Assembly: GCA_002686705.1 (NCBI GenBank)
Contig: NYYH01000061.1
Span: forward strand, 1 to 6,017
Direction: 5' to 3'
Source of the DNA: Bacteroidota bacterium
GTDB taxonomy: Bacteria > Bacteroidota > Bacteroidia > Bacteroidales > F082
Length of the DNA stretch: 6,017 nucleotides
The notes under the pieces are model-generated. The model saw only the letters and a program-made list of their open reading frames with translations, did no database searches and was not told the origin of the DNA. Of the stretch, positions 1 to 6,004 are shown piece by piece. The translations under genes and the position numbers were made by a program. Numbering within the stretch: position 1 is the stretch's first letter; each line of letters begins with the position of its first letter.

Positions 1-343
1 TAGTAATAATAACTTTATTATATAATTTTCTTGGAATTATGAAATCATAGTATGGGCTGATTAGAAGATCTGCATTTTGATTTTTTAGAAAAGTCGGAAA
101 AGAAATTATTCCATAATATAAATCATTCAAGTAAGGATGTTTTATCCAGTTTGGTGTTGAAAGTTTTTTTATATTTACATTTGAATAATTTTTGTATTTA
201 TAAAGATTTTTTGTGGAATCGGTTACAAATATATAATTATAATGAGGATGAGAATTAATAAATTTATCAAGATATAATTCAAAATACTTTGATATTCCAG
301 TACCTCTGGAAAGGTGCCTTGCTTCTATGACAATTGTTTTCAC
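1..343 (-). CDS. Glycosyltransferase family 4 (GT4), N-terminal part only, cut by the window edge
   Basis: The first 114 codons of a gene that continues past base 1. It begins MKTIVIEARHLSRGTGISKY, the usual opening of GT4 enzymes (GT-B fold): a beta strand, then an Arg-Gly-Thr-Gly-Ile-Ser-x-Tyr loop (residues 13-20) like the RPxTGIGRY loop of O-antigen mannosyl- and rhamnosyltransferases. Near the break, ADLLISPYYD and KVIIT (about residues 91-114) match the 'D-hh-h-S-P...P......hhT-hHD' stretch of the acceptor domain. The donor-binding half with its E-x7-E motif lies outside the window, so the sugar specificity cannot be judged. The start is GTG at 343-341. A TAA codon lies directly upstream in frame, so no earlier start is possible, and the GTG overlaps the TGA stop of the flippase gene as GTGA, which suggests translational coupling. 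It probably adds a sugar to a lipid-linked glycan at the cytoplasmic face of the membrane. Family assignment is good; function is inferred. Confidence 0.85.
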   Translation of the reverse strand, partial: MKTIVIEARHLSRGTGISKYFELYLDKFINSHPHYNYIFVTDSTKNLYKYKNYSNVNIKKLSTPNWIKHPYLNDLYYGIISFPTFLKNQNADLLISPYYDFIIPRKLYNKVIIT

Positions 344-1884
344 TTATTTGAATAATTAATTTGAATAGATTTTAATTCAGACCAAATACGTTTAAAATGA
401 TTTATCTTAATAATTCCAAAAATAAAAAATAATAAAAAAAGAAAAAATGTTATTCCCGAGTAATGAATCAATAAGTCTAAAATTAGGTTAAATTTGTTTT
501 TAAATTCAAATGAGGGAAAGGGATAATTGAAATAAACAATAATTATACTTACAAATACACGCATGAGCCAAGATATAGATTTCATCCAAAATGAAATTGA
601 ATTAATTTTTTTAGTATATTTTAAAAAACCATAGCTTATTATGATTAAAGAAATTAAAGAATTAATCAACAAATTATAAATAGCAATTATCAATGATTTA
701 TTAACATTTGCATAAAACAAAACAAGGCATCCTGATAAATTTGCAAGAAAAATAGATAATGATATTAATTTAATTCCACCAAAAGAAAAAATAGCTCTTG
801 TAAGAATAGTATTTATTCCAATTGGCACCAAACACAAAATAACAGCTTTTAAACAAAGATAAGTCGTTTCTAATGATTGATTATTAAATGAACCCCGAAA
901 ATATACAAGATAGGTTATCTGTTTAGCAGAAAACAATAAAAGTAGAGTTATCCAAGAAAAGATCACTATAATAAGTAATAATTTGTTAATAGTCATTTCA
1001 TATATATGATCTCCCTTTTTTTGATTTACATTTACAATGTAAAGAGGCCATAATGATGATGCGATTGCAATTATAAACAAATGCTGTGGAATATCATGCA
1101 ATGATTTTGCATATTGAAAAGATGAGATCAGTCCAGTAGATATATTATTAAAAACAATTCTTTCATAAAAAACATAAAAATATCCAGCAGTACCAGCAAA
1201 AAATAATATGCTAAATTTTGACATAAAATTGAAAGATGTTTTTGGAAAAATAAATTTAAATAGGTTAATTTCAAGTTTATTTAATTCGTAGATTTGATAA
1301 ATAATTATAAAGATCATTCCAATAATTATACCAACAACTAAAACATACTCTTTTAAAATATCAAACATTGTTGAAATAATAATCACTGATCCAAGAGTAG
1401 TTGTAAACCTGTTTAGATTTTGAAATAAAACCTTCCCCAATGAAACTAATATTGCAGCAAATATATCATGTATACATTGTAGTAACATAAAAATGATCAA
1501 AGCTCTAAAAATCCATATTTCAGTAAAAGATGATGATATTTCTTTATCAGCTTTAGATAAATTTAATAACGAAATTGGATTGAACCAAAATAACAAGCCA
1601 AATATAAACGTTATAATTACCCAAAATAAAATATTTTCAGATAAATATTTATTTGCAGATTCATAGTTATATTTCCTAATTTTATGAAAATCATTTACAA
1701 GATTCTCCTTAATTGGGCCAATATGCATAGTTATCAACAAGGCAGTTGTTAAAGACGTCCAATAATGATCAAGTATTCTTGAGGTTCCAAAATAATTAGA
1801 TATCAAAATTTGATTGATAAAACTTAATGGATATATTAATAATGAAAGAAATGATAATTTATAAAAATTATTTACTATTTTCAT
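340..1884 (-). CDS. MurJ/MviN-like polysaccharide flippase (MOP superfamily), 14 membrane helices
   Basis: A 514-residue integral membrane protein. About 14 hydrophobic segments can be counted (near residues 7-29, 44-58, 86-106, 127-150, 163-178, 181-199, 222-240, 269-285, 301-322, 345-365, 372-395, 400-420, 436-455 and 473-495), the helix number of MurJ. The N-terminal SNYFGTSRILDHYW lines up without gaps with FGAGMATDAFF of E. coli MurJ as I remember it, including Asp39. A YFRGSF motif (about residues 332-337) matches the 'hxxRGxF' of this family. However, the MurJ arginines at 18 and 24, important for lipid II transport, are Tyr18 and Asn24 here. The MurJ 'LRR...EGAF' region is replaced by GPIKENLVNDF. 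I infer that it flips an undecaprenyl-linked oligosaccharide rather than lipid II, acting as the Wzx-equivalent of this locus. The ATG at 1884 lacks a clear ribosome binding site. The gene follows a 153-bp gap and overlaps the next gene by 4 bases. A Wzx-type (PST) assignment is the main alternative. Confidence 0.85.
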   Translation of the reverse strand: MKIVNNFYKLSFLSLLIYPLSFINQILISNYFGTSRILDHYWTSLTTALLITMHIGPIKENLVNDFHKIRKYNYESANKYLSENILFWVIITFIFGLLFWFNPISLLNLSKADKEISSSFTEIWIFRALIIFMLLQCIHDIFAAILVSLGKVLFQNLNRFTTTLGSVIIISTMFDILKEYVLVVGIIIGMIFIIIYQIYELNKLEINLFKFIFPKTSFNFMSKFSILFFAGTAGYFYVFYERIVFNNISTGLISSFQYAKSLHDIPQHLFIIAIASSLWPLYIVNVNQKKGDHIYEMTINKLLLIIVIFSWITLLLLFSAKQITYLVYFRGSFNNQSLETTYLCLKAVILCLVPIGINTILTRAIFSFGGIKLISLSIFLANLSGCLVLFYANVNKSLIIAIYNLLINSLISLIIISYGFLKYTKKINSISFWMKSISWLMRVFVSIIIVYFNYPFPSFEFKNKFNLILDLLIHYSGITFFLFLLFFIFGIIKINHFKRIWSELKSIQINYSNK

Positions 1885-2037
1885 ATCAATGCTATTTATG
1901 GGAATAGATCTAAAATAAAATAAAGTACATAGTTAGTAAATTATTTTTTCCATACAAACATCAGTAAATAATATTGTTGTATTTTAATTAATCAACTTAG
2001 TAAAATAACAAAATTGTTCATAAATTAATTGAAGCAA
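1885..2037. other. Intergenic gap, the only sizeable one in the window
   Basis: This is 153 bp of very AT-rich DNA between the last methyltransferase gene and the flippase gene. No open reading frame with credible protein sequence is visible on either strand. It holds one arm and the loop of a 10-bp hairpin at its right edge, a small inverted repeat AACAA-AA-TTGTT at 2007-2018, a weak promoter candidate, and three near-copies of T(T/C)AGTAAA on the plus strand at 1933, 1961 and 1997 with unequal spacing (28 and 36 bp). The other gaps between genes are 41 bp or less, so this is the likeliest place for a transcription unit boundary. Confidence 0.6.
1968..1995 (-). promoter_or_regulatory. Possible sigma70-type promoter for the flippase gene
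   Basis: On the minus strand TTGATT (1995-1990) is followed after 16 bases by TATTAT (1973-1968), matching 4/6 and 5/6 of the -35 and -10 consensus. Transcription would start near 1960, giving a leader of about 75 bases before the ATG at 1884. If the host is a member of Bacteroidota the relevant box would instead be TAnnTTTG. GATGTTTG at 1962-1955 matches five of its six fixed bases but has no TTTG at the expected distance upstream. In DNA this AT-rich such matches occur by chance, so support rests mainly on position: after a possible terminator and before a gene separated from its upstream neighbour. Confidence 0.22.
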
Positions 2038-2044
2038 TTAATTT
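2022..2044 (-). terminator. Hairpin at the end of the upstream gene block, possible weak terminator
   Basis: A perfect 10-bp inverted repeat: AAATTAATTG (2022-2031), a 3-base loop (2032-2034) and CAATTAATTT (2035-2044). It spans the TAA stop (2040-2038) of the 319-residue methyltransferase gene. On the transcript the second arm ends in UUU, then AUGAACAAUUUUG, so there is no clean U-run. Only one G-C pair, next to the loop, supports the stem, so it would be weak at 37 degrees. It is an exact match of ten pairs placed just where a gene block ends ahead of the largest gap, which is why I list it. It could also be a chance AT palindrome or an mRNA-stabilising structure. Confidence 0.35.
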
Positions 2045-2997
2045 TTGTATAAATAAAATATTGCAGAATCTCCGTCATTATTTATATTTAATTTTTTTGA
2101 ATCATTCTTAAATTGATTTATTTCTTTTTTAGAAAAAATAGATTTTTCTGTATTAATTAAATATGAACGTTCATCATATAAAGGTATATTTTTTTTGTAT
2201 TGTTCACTTCCCCAAAATTGATTTTCAGAAGAATCAAAGACAATATTCTTCAATGTAAATCCAGATTTTTCAGCCATTATGTTCATACTTGTCAAGCTTT
2301 GAATATGTAAATGTCTAGGCGCATCAAGAGAAAACCAATCTACATTGTATGTTCTCCAAGCATGTGTTCCGATTACAGGAATTCTAATTAAAAGATATTT
2401 TTGGGGTGATAATATGGAATATAATTTTTTTAACACATCTAGAGGATTAAGCATATGCTCAAAAGAATGATTAAGCATGATAAAATCAAATTGATCAACT
2501 ATATCATAAATATTTTTTTTAAATATTTGTAATTGGTCTGAGTAGTAAATATCCTCATTAATATATGGATCAACACCAATAAGTTTGCTGAAACCTTCAA
2601 TATTCATATTAAATAGCAAATCACCACCACCTGAACCTACATCAAGTATCTTATCAGAAAATTTTAAATCAATTAGTTTAAACCATTTATGCCAATCAGG
2701 AATTCCATAGGTAAATGACACAAACATTCCAAAAAGGCTTTTTCTTTCAATACAATATATTGCTCTCTTTTTTTTTATAAAGTTTATTATTTTATTTGTA
2801 CTTACATTCGGTTCATGATATGAATAATAGTCAGTTGGATAAAATTTGCTTAGATCCTTTGGTAAATGACTAATTTGTAAACATTCACACTTATCGCATT
2901 GAAAATATTTAAAGTTTTCACGAAACCCATACATCATCTCCTTCGCTAAAAAAAAAAGGTCTTTTTTTAACTTAACCCCGCAAGCAACACAATACAT
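2038..2997 (-). CDS. Class I SAM-dependent methyltransferase with N-terminal zinc-ribbon-like module
   Basis: A 319-residue soluble protein. Cys3-x2-Cys6 and Cys34-x2-Cys37 (with Cys39) form a zinc-binding N-terminal module, followed by a typical YPTDYYSYHEP linker (about 53-63). The Rossmann methyltransferase core follows: motif I LDVGSGGGD (118-126), the acidic end of strand 2 GVDPY (141-145), then NHSFEHMLNPLDVL (176-189), where NxxEH is the usual motif after strand 4. A DAPRHLHIQS stretch (225-234) is characteristic of this methyltransferase group in polysaccharide clusters. It lacks the C-terminal GAAAKG-type domain of its upstream neighbour, so the two are not simple duplicates. The acceptor (a sugar hydroxyl, a nucleotide sugar or a glycan end) cannot be read from the sequence. 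A good ribosome binding site, AAAAGG, lies 6 bases before the ATG. T10 and A7 tracts lie in codons 9-17, and an A9 tract in codons 74-77. It begins 13 bp after the C-methyltransferase gene. Confidence 0.88.
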   Translation of the reverse strand: MYCVACGVKLKKDLFFLAKEMMYGFRENFKYFQCDKCECLQISHLPKDLSKFYPTDYYSYHEPNVSTNKIINFIKKKRAIYCIERKSLFGMFVSFTYGIPDWHKWFKLIDLKFSDKILDVGSGGGDLLFNMNIEGFSKLIGVDPYINEDIYYSDQLQIFKKNIYDIVDQFDFIMLNHSFEHMLNPLDVLKKLYSILSPQKYLLIRIPVIGTHAWRTYNVDWFSLDAPRHLHIQSLTSMNIMAEKSGFTLKNIVFDSSENQFWGSEQYKKNIPLYDERSYLINTEKSIFSKKEINQFKNDSKKLNINNDGDSAIFYLYKN

Positions 2998-3003
2998 AAA
3001 AAA

Positions 3004-3009
3004 CCTTTT
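3004..3009 (-). promoter_or_regulatory. Ribosome binding site AAAAGG for the 319-residue methyltransferase
   Basis: AAAAGG on the minus strand, separated from the ATG (2997-2995) by six T residues, is an acceptable Shine-Dalgarno sequence and the clearest one in the window. It lies within the 13-bp gap, immediately after the TAA stop (3013-3011) of the upstream gene, so the same ribosomes could reinitiate there. It supports the ATG at 2997 as the true start, which also places the first zinc-ligand pair at residues 3 and 6. Confidence 0.6.
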
Positions 3010-3010
3010 A

Positions 3011-4237
3011 TTAGTAAAACTTTAAAGAAGGAATATAAGTAACTAATTGGCAATTCCATTCTTTAGTAAACTTAAGTTTATCAAGAATTTCATCTTTGAA
3101 ATTCCATGGTATGATTATAATCACATCTGGACGATCTTTTGTTATCCAACTTATTGGTACTACTTTTATATGGCTTTGCGGTAAATATTTTCCTTGTTTA
3201 TAAGGAGTCTCATCTACTACATAATCAATTAAATCATTACGTATTCCACAATAATTAAGAAATGTATTTCCTTTTGCTGCTGCGCCAAATGCTATGATTT
3301 TATTGTTTTCTAGTTTCTTCTGTATAATATATTGTAAAAAAGTATATTTAATATTTTGAACGTTTTTAGAAAATTGGAAATAGAACTTTTTTTTATTTAT
3401 TCCAAATTCTAATTCTTTATTTAATATTTTATCAACGTTAACTGATATTTGATGAGATTGACTATCATAATGTTTAGCAAAAATTCTTAAAGAGCCACCA
3501 TGTGTATTCAATTCAAATACATCAAAAATAACTAATTTATGTTTTAACAAAATGTTCTGAATTGTTAACAATGAGAAATAAGAAAAATGTTCATGATAAA
3601 TAGTATCAAATTGATTTTCATTGATCAGATTTAATAAATGTGGAAATTCTATAGATACTACCCCATTAGTATTTAAAATGCACTTTATTCCTTTAATAAA
3701 ATTATTTAAATTGGGAACATGAGCAATAACATTATTTGCAATTATTAAATCAGCTTTCTTATTATTTAATAAATATTCTTTTGCAAAATTATAATTAAAA
3801 TAAGTATTAATGGTTGGTACTTTTTTTTGAACAGCTATTTTTGCTATTTCAGATGCTGGTTCAATACCTACGCAAGGAATATGATTATCTAAATAATTTG
3901 TTAAAAGATATCCATCATTAGATGCTATTTCAAAGACAAATGAACTTGTATTCAGATTAAATCTTTTTATTGAATCAATAGAAAATTCTTTAGAATGATC
4001 TAACCATGTTTTTGAATATGATGAATGATAAATATAATCTGAATTGAATATATTTCTAGCTTTTTTAAATTCTTTTAGTTGTACTAGATAACAGTTAGTA
4101 CATAAAAATAATTTTAAAGGATAAGTTGTTTCCTGAAGATATAATTGATCAAAAGTGAGAAAATCATTAGAACAAGGAGCATGTTGTAAATCTAAAATTG
4201 TGTGATTGAGGGTGGTTTTACAAAATCTACAATGCAT
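3011..4237 (-). CDS. Sugar C-methyltransferase of the TylC3/NovU/TcaB9 type (three-domain SAM enzyme)
   Basis: A 408-residue protein with the complete three-part architecture of NDP-hexose C-methyltransferases. Part 1 is a zinc-binding domain with Cys3, Cys6, Cys46 and Cys49, ending LCTNCYLVQL. Part 2 is the SAM-binding Rossmann core: motif I VFEIASNDGYLL (101-112), GIEP (124-127), ANNVIAHVPN (167-176), IEFPH (196-200), and YHEHFSYFS (214-222), whose Tyr-His-Glu-His corresponds to the catalytic segment described for TcaB9 and KijD1. Part 3 is a C-terminal domain with HGGSLR (246-251), FGAAAKGN (317-324), DYVVDETPYKQGKY (338-351) and PWNF (377-380). In characterised members the enzyme adds a methyl group to C-3 of a 4-keto-6-deoxy NDP sugar, giving a branched deoxysugar. 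Length and motifs are full, with no sign of decay. The carbon methylated and the sugar here are inference. No sugar dehydratase or epimerase gene is in the window. The start is 4 bp after the stop of the GT2 gene with no clear ribosome binding site, suggesting coupled translation. Confidence 0.9.
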   Translation of the reverse strand: MHCRFCKTTLNHTILDLQHAPCSNDFLTFDQLYLQETTYPLKLFLCTNCYLVQLKEFKKARNIFNSDYIYHSSYSKTWLDHSKEFSIDSIKRFNLNTSSFVFEIASNDGYLLTNYLDNHIPCVGIEPASEIAKIAVQKKVPTINTYFNYNFAKEYLLNNKKADLIIANNVIAHVPNLNNFIKGIKCILNTNGVVSIEFPHLLNLINENQFDTIYHEHFSYFSLLTIQNILLKHKLVIFDVFELNTHGGSLRIFAKHYDSQSHQISVNVDKILNKELEFGINKKKFYFQFSKNVQNIKYTFLQYIIQKKLENNKIIAFGAAAKGNTFLNYCGIRNDLIDYVVDETPYKQGKYLPQSHIKVVPISWITKDRPDVIIIIPWNFKDEILDKLKFTKEWNCQLVTYIPSLKFY

Positions 4238-4241
4238 AATA

Positions 4242-5021
4242 TTATTTTTCGACAGGTTTGCTCCAGTATTTTTCCCATTTTTTTTCGAAATATTCTAGAT
4301 TTCTTATATCTAGATCTTTTCGATAAGCTTCTTTATTTATCATATATTTTATAGGCTTATTACTGCTACTTGCCCCAGAAATATGATGGTGTTTTACATT
4401 TAAACCTGGAACAGCCAAACATTTATATCCAGCATCGCGAATAGCATAACTGATGTCAATATCTTCAACAAAAGCTGGTGTATAATTTGTATCCATTCCT
4501 CCTATTAAATCATATACCGTCCTTTTTACAATAAACATGTACCCTGCAACCGTATCAACTTCACGAATTTTATCATTAGGAACTTTTTCAATCGGTTTTT
4601 GCCTGTACCACATCGACCCTTCAAGGCCAACTTGTCCAATGCCATCTTTATTTAAAATTTCAATTAATTTTTCAATTGAATTCTTTCCTATTTCAACATC
4701 ATCATTAGCGATACACAAAAATTCACCTTCTGCCATTTCAACGCCTATATTCATTCCCCTTGTAATACCAACATTGGTACTTAAAATTGCGTATTTAGTA
4801 ATTGCTGAATGGTTCTTTATAAAGTCAACAAATGAATCATTTTCATTACCATTACAAATGATAACTATTTCGAAAGGACAAGATACATTGTTTGATATAT
4901 CATCAAGAGCATCAGTTAATAAATATAGTTTTTTAATCATAGTTTTTACACTAGCAAACTTTGATCGAGGCCTTGTTGGTATAATAATACTTGTTAGTCC
5001 TGGAGTGAAATTTTCTGCCAT
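4242..5021 (-). CDS. Glycosyltransferase family 2 (GT-A fold)
   Basis: A 259-residue enzyme containing all core elements of inverting GT2 transferases. The first strand is LTSIIIPTRPR (9-19). FEIVIICNGN (50-59) follows, then NVGITRGMNIGVEMAEGEF (83-101), which binds the nucleotide. IANDDVEIG (104-112) carries the metal-binding Asp pair in place of DxD. VAGYMFIVKRTVYDLIGGMD (158-177) leads to FVEDIDISYAIRDAGYK (184-200), with the catalytic-base ED pair at Glu186-Asp187. VKHHHISGAS (209-218) follows. The arrangement resembles rhamnosyltransferase-like members that act on lipid-linked O-antigen or capsule precursors. No membrane segment is visible, so it is probably a cytoplasmic or peripheral protein. 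The donor sugar cannot be predicted. Its short C-terminal tail (WEKYWSKPVEK) is complete. The 41-bp upstream gap contains a weak promoter-like sequence, and no Shine-Dalgarno is obvious before the ATG. Confidence 0.9.
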   Translation of the reverse strand: MAENFTPGLTSIIIPTRPRSKFASVKTMIKKLYLLTDALDDISNNVSCPFEIVIICNGNENDSFVDFIKNHSAITKYAILSTNVGITRGMNIGVEMAEGEFLCIANDDVEIGKNSIEKLIEILNKDGIGQVGLEGSMWYRQKPIEKVPNDKIREVDTVAGYMFIVKRTVYDLIGGMDTNYTPAFVEDIDISYAIRDAGYKCLAVPGLNVKHHHISGASSSNKPIKYMINKEAYRKDLDIRNLEYFEKKWEKYWSKPVEK

Positions 5022-5030
5022 TTTATTACA

Positions 5031-5059
5031 TATATAGAGTATTGAAAGATTGTAAACAA
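5031..5059 (-). promoter_or_regulatory. Weak promoter-like sequence upstream of the GT2 gene
   Basis: On the minus strand TTGTTT (5059-5054) and TATATA (5036-5031) are separated by 17 bases. The initiation point would fall only two or three bases before the ATG at 5021, giving an almost leaderless message, which would fit the lack of a ribosome binding site. A short inverted repeat ATTGT-AA-ACAAT (plus strand, 5049-5060) overlaps the -35 element. Matches this loose are common in such AT-rich DNA, and the gene may simply be read through from the upstream glycosyltransferase. Confidence 0.18.
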
Positions 5060-5062
5060 TTT

Positions 5063-6004
5063 TTAAAATATATTTTCAATTTCTTGCCAAAATATATTTT
5101 TTGCATTTAAATAATTTTCTGATTCTGATAAATCGAATTTAAATGAATAAGCTCCAACATTTTCATTTAATATAAGATTACATCCGCAAAGAGCAGCTTC
5201 TGCAACAACTCTGCCTTGTGGTTCAGGCCATCTAGGTAAAAAAATAAAATTTTTTGATTTGTTCATATATTCTGGTATCATACTATAGTCTATATGACCT
5301 AGCCATTCACCAAAATCAGGTTTTTTTCCTGTTATTGATTTACCAATTAATACAATTGATTGATCATGAAAAATCTTTTCCATATTACTTAAACCTTTTG
5401 CTTCACCAATAACACCCACGAATAAATTATCAATAATACGTTCACTGTTTTTGTTCCAGAACTTCTTTGTATCAATTAAAGGGATTAATATTCTTCCTTC
5501 GGCTTCATCTAAGTTCAGTACACGACTAATAACTGATCTATGTAATGGAGATACAAAATAATTAACTTTGGATTTAGAATAAATTTTTTTCACAATATCA
5601 TTATTCGCAAAACATTTTTTTGATAAAGTTTTCTTTTTTACATGACTCTTCCATGACCTAATTCCTTTATGTGGACATATATACTGATTATTTCCATTAC
5701 AAGGTAGATAATCTAAATCACAAATATCAACATAAGCATTATCAAAATGAATATATGGACCTGATTCAATAAAAGAGAATATTTCACTTTTACTAAATGA
5801 TGGTTGGTTTCCTGGGCAATTGAAAAGATCTGCAAGAAAAGTAAAATCTTGGTCATTATAGAGAGTATTATTATAAGGAGAACATGTTCGGAATCCGAAT
5901 TCATGTCCTCTTTCCTTTCCAGTTTCAAGTAATTGACTTAAAACAACTTCACCCCCTCCTTTATGGAAAAATGGATCAAGATGTGCGATATAATTAATTT
6001 TCAC
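5063..6004 (-). CDS. Short GT4-like (GT-B) glycosyltransferase with a central cysteine cluster
   Basis: A 313-residue protein, shorter than the 350-400 residues usual for GT4 enzymes. The N-terminus MKINYIAHLDPFFHKGGGEV has the Gly-rich acceptor loop (GGGE, 16-19) followed by the helix LSQLLETGKERGHE. VGVIGEAKG (196-204) begins the second Rossmann domain. The donor-site signature EPQGRVVAEAALCGCNLI (261-278) carries the E-x7-E pair Glu261/Glu269. The C-terminal helix that usually crosses back to the first domain is nearly absent. Between the domains, Cys95, Cys102, Cys110 and Cys131 occur in YVDICDLDYLPCNG, YICPHKG and KKCFANN, followed by NYFVSPLHRSV (148-158), a pattern I do not know from well-studied GT4 enzymes. 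The start is GTG (6004-6002). The frame stays open for the 13 bases to the window edge, but the typical N-terminal strand begins exactly here. An upstream gene may end in the same GTGA. Donor and acceptor are unknown. Confidence 0.8.
   Translation of the reverse strand: MKINYIAHLDPFFHKGGGEVVLSQLLETGKERGHEFGFRTCSPYNNTLYNDQDFTFLADLFNCPGNQPSFSKSEIFSFIESGPYIHFDNAYVDICDLDYLPCNGNNQYICPHKGIRSWKSHVKKKTLSKKCFANNDIVKKIYSKSKVNYFVSPLHRSVISRVLNLDEAEGRILIPLIDTKKFWNKNSERIIDNLFVGVIGEAKGLSNMEKIFHDQSIVLIGKSITGKKPDFGEWLGHIDYSMIPEYMNKSKNFIFLPRWPEPQGRVVAEAALCGCNLILNENVGAYSFKFDLSESENYLNAKNIFWQEIENIF

Noticed and set aside
2768..2776. T9 tract within the 319-residue methyltransferase gene as an independent slippage site
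   Set aside because: T8-T9 runs also occur elsewhere (for example 2513-2520, 3387-3394 and 3821-3828), so this tract on its own is within the background for such AT-rich DNA.
2038..4237. The two methyltransferase genes as a recent tandem duplication
   Set aside because: Only the general layout (CxxC module then SAM core) is shared. The catalytic motifs, lengths and C-terminal domains differ, and no shared stretch of sequence is evident.
4537..5037. A 166-codon open frame on the plus strand
   Set aside because: It lies fully antisense to the well-supported GT2 gene. Its translation is rich in Ser, Ile, Pro and Phe with no recognisable domain, as expected for the complement of this coding sequence.
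5049..5060. ATTGT-AA-ACAAT inverted repeat as a terminator of the short glycosyltransferase gene
   Set aside because: The perfect stem is only five pairs with a two-base loop, extension meets a mismatch on the transcript strand, and no U-run follows.
5713..5928. A 71-codon open frame on the minus strand
   Set aside because: It lies inside the short GT4-like gene in another frame. The hydrophobic translation reflects AT-rich codons rather than a real membrane peptide.
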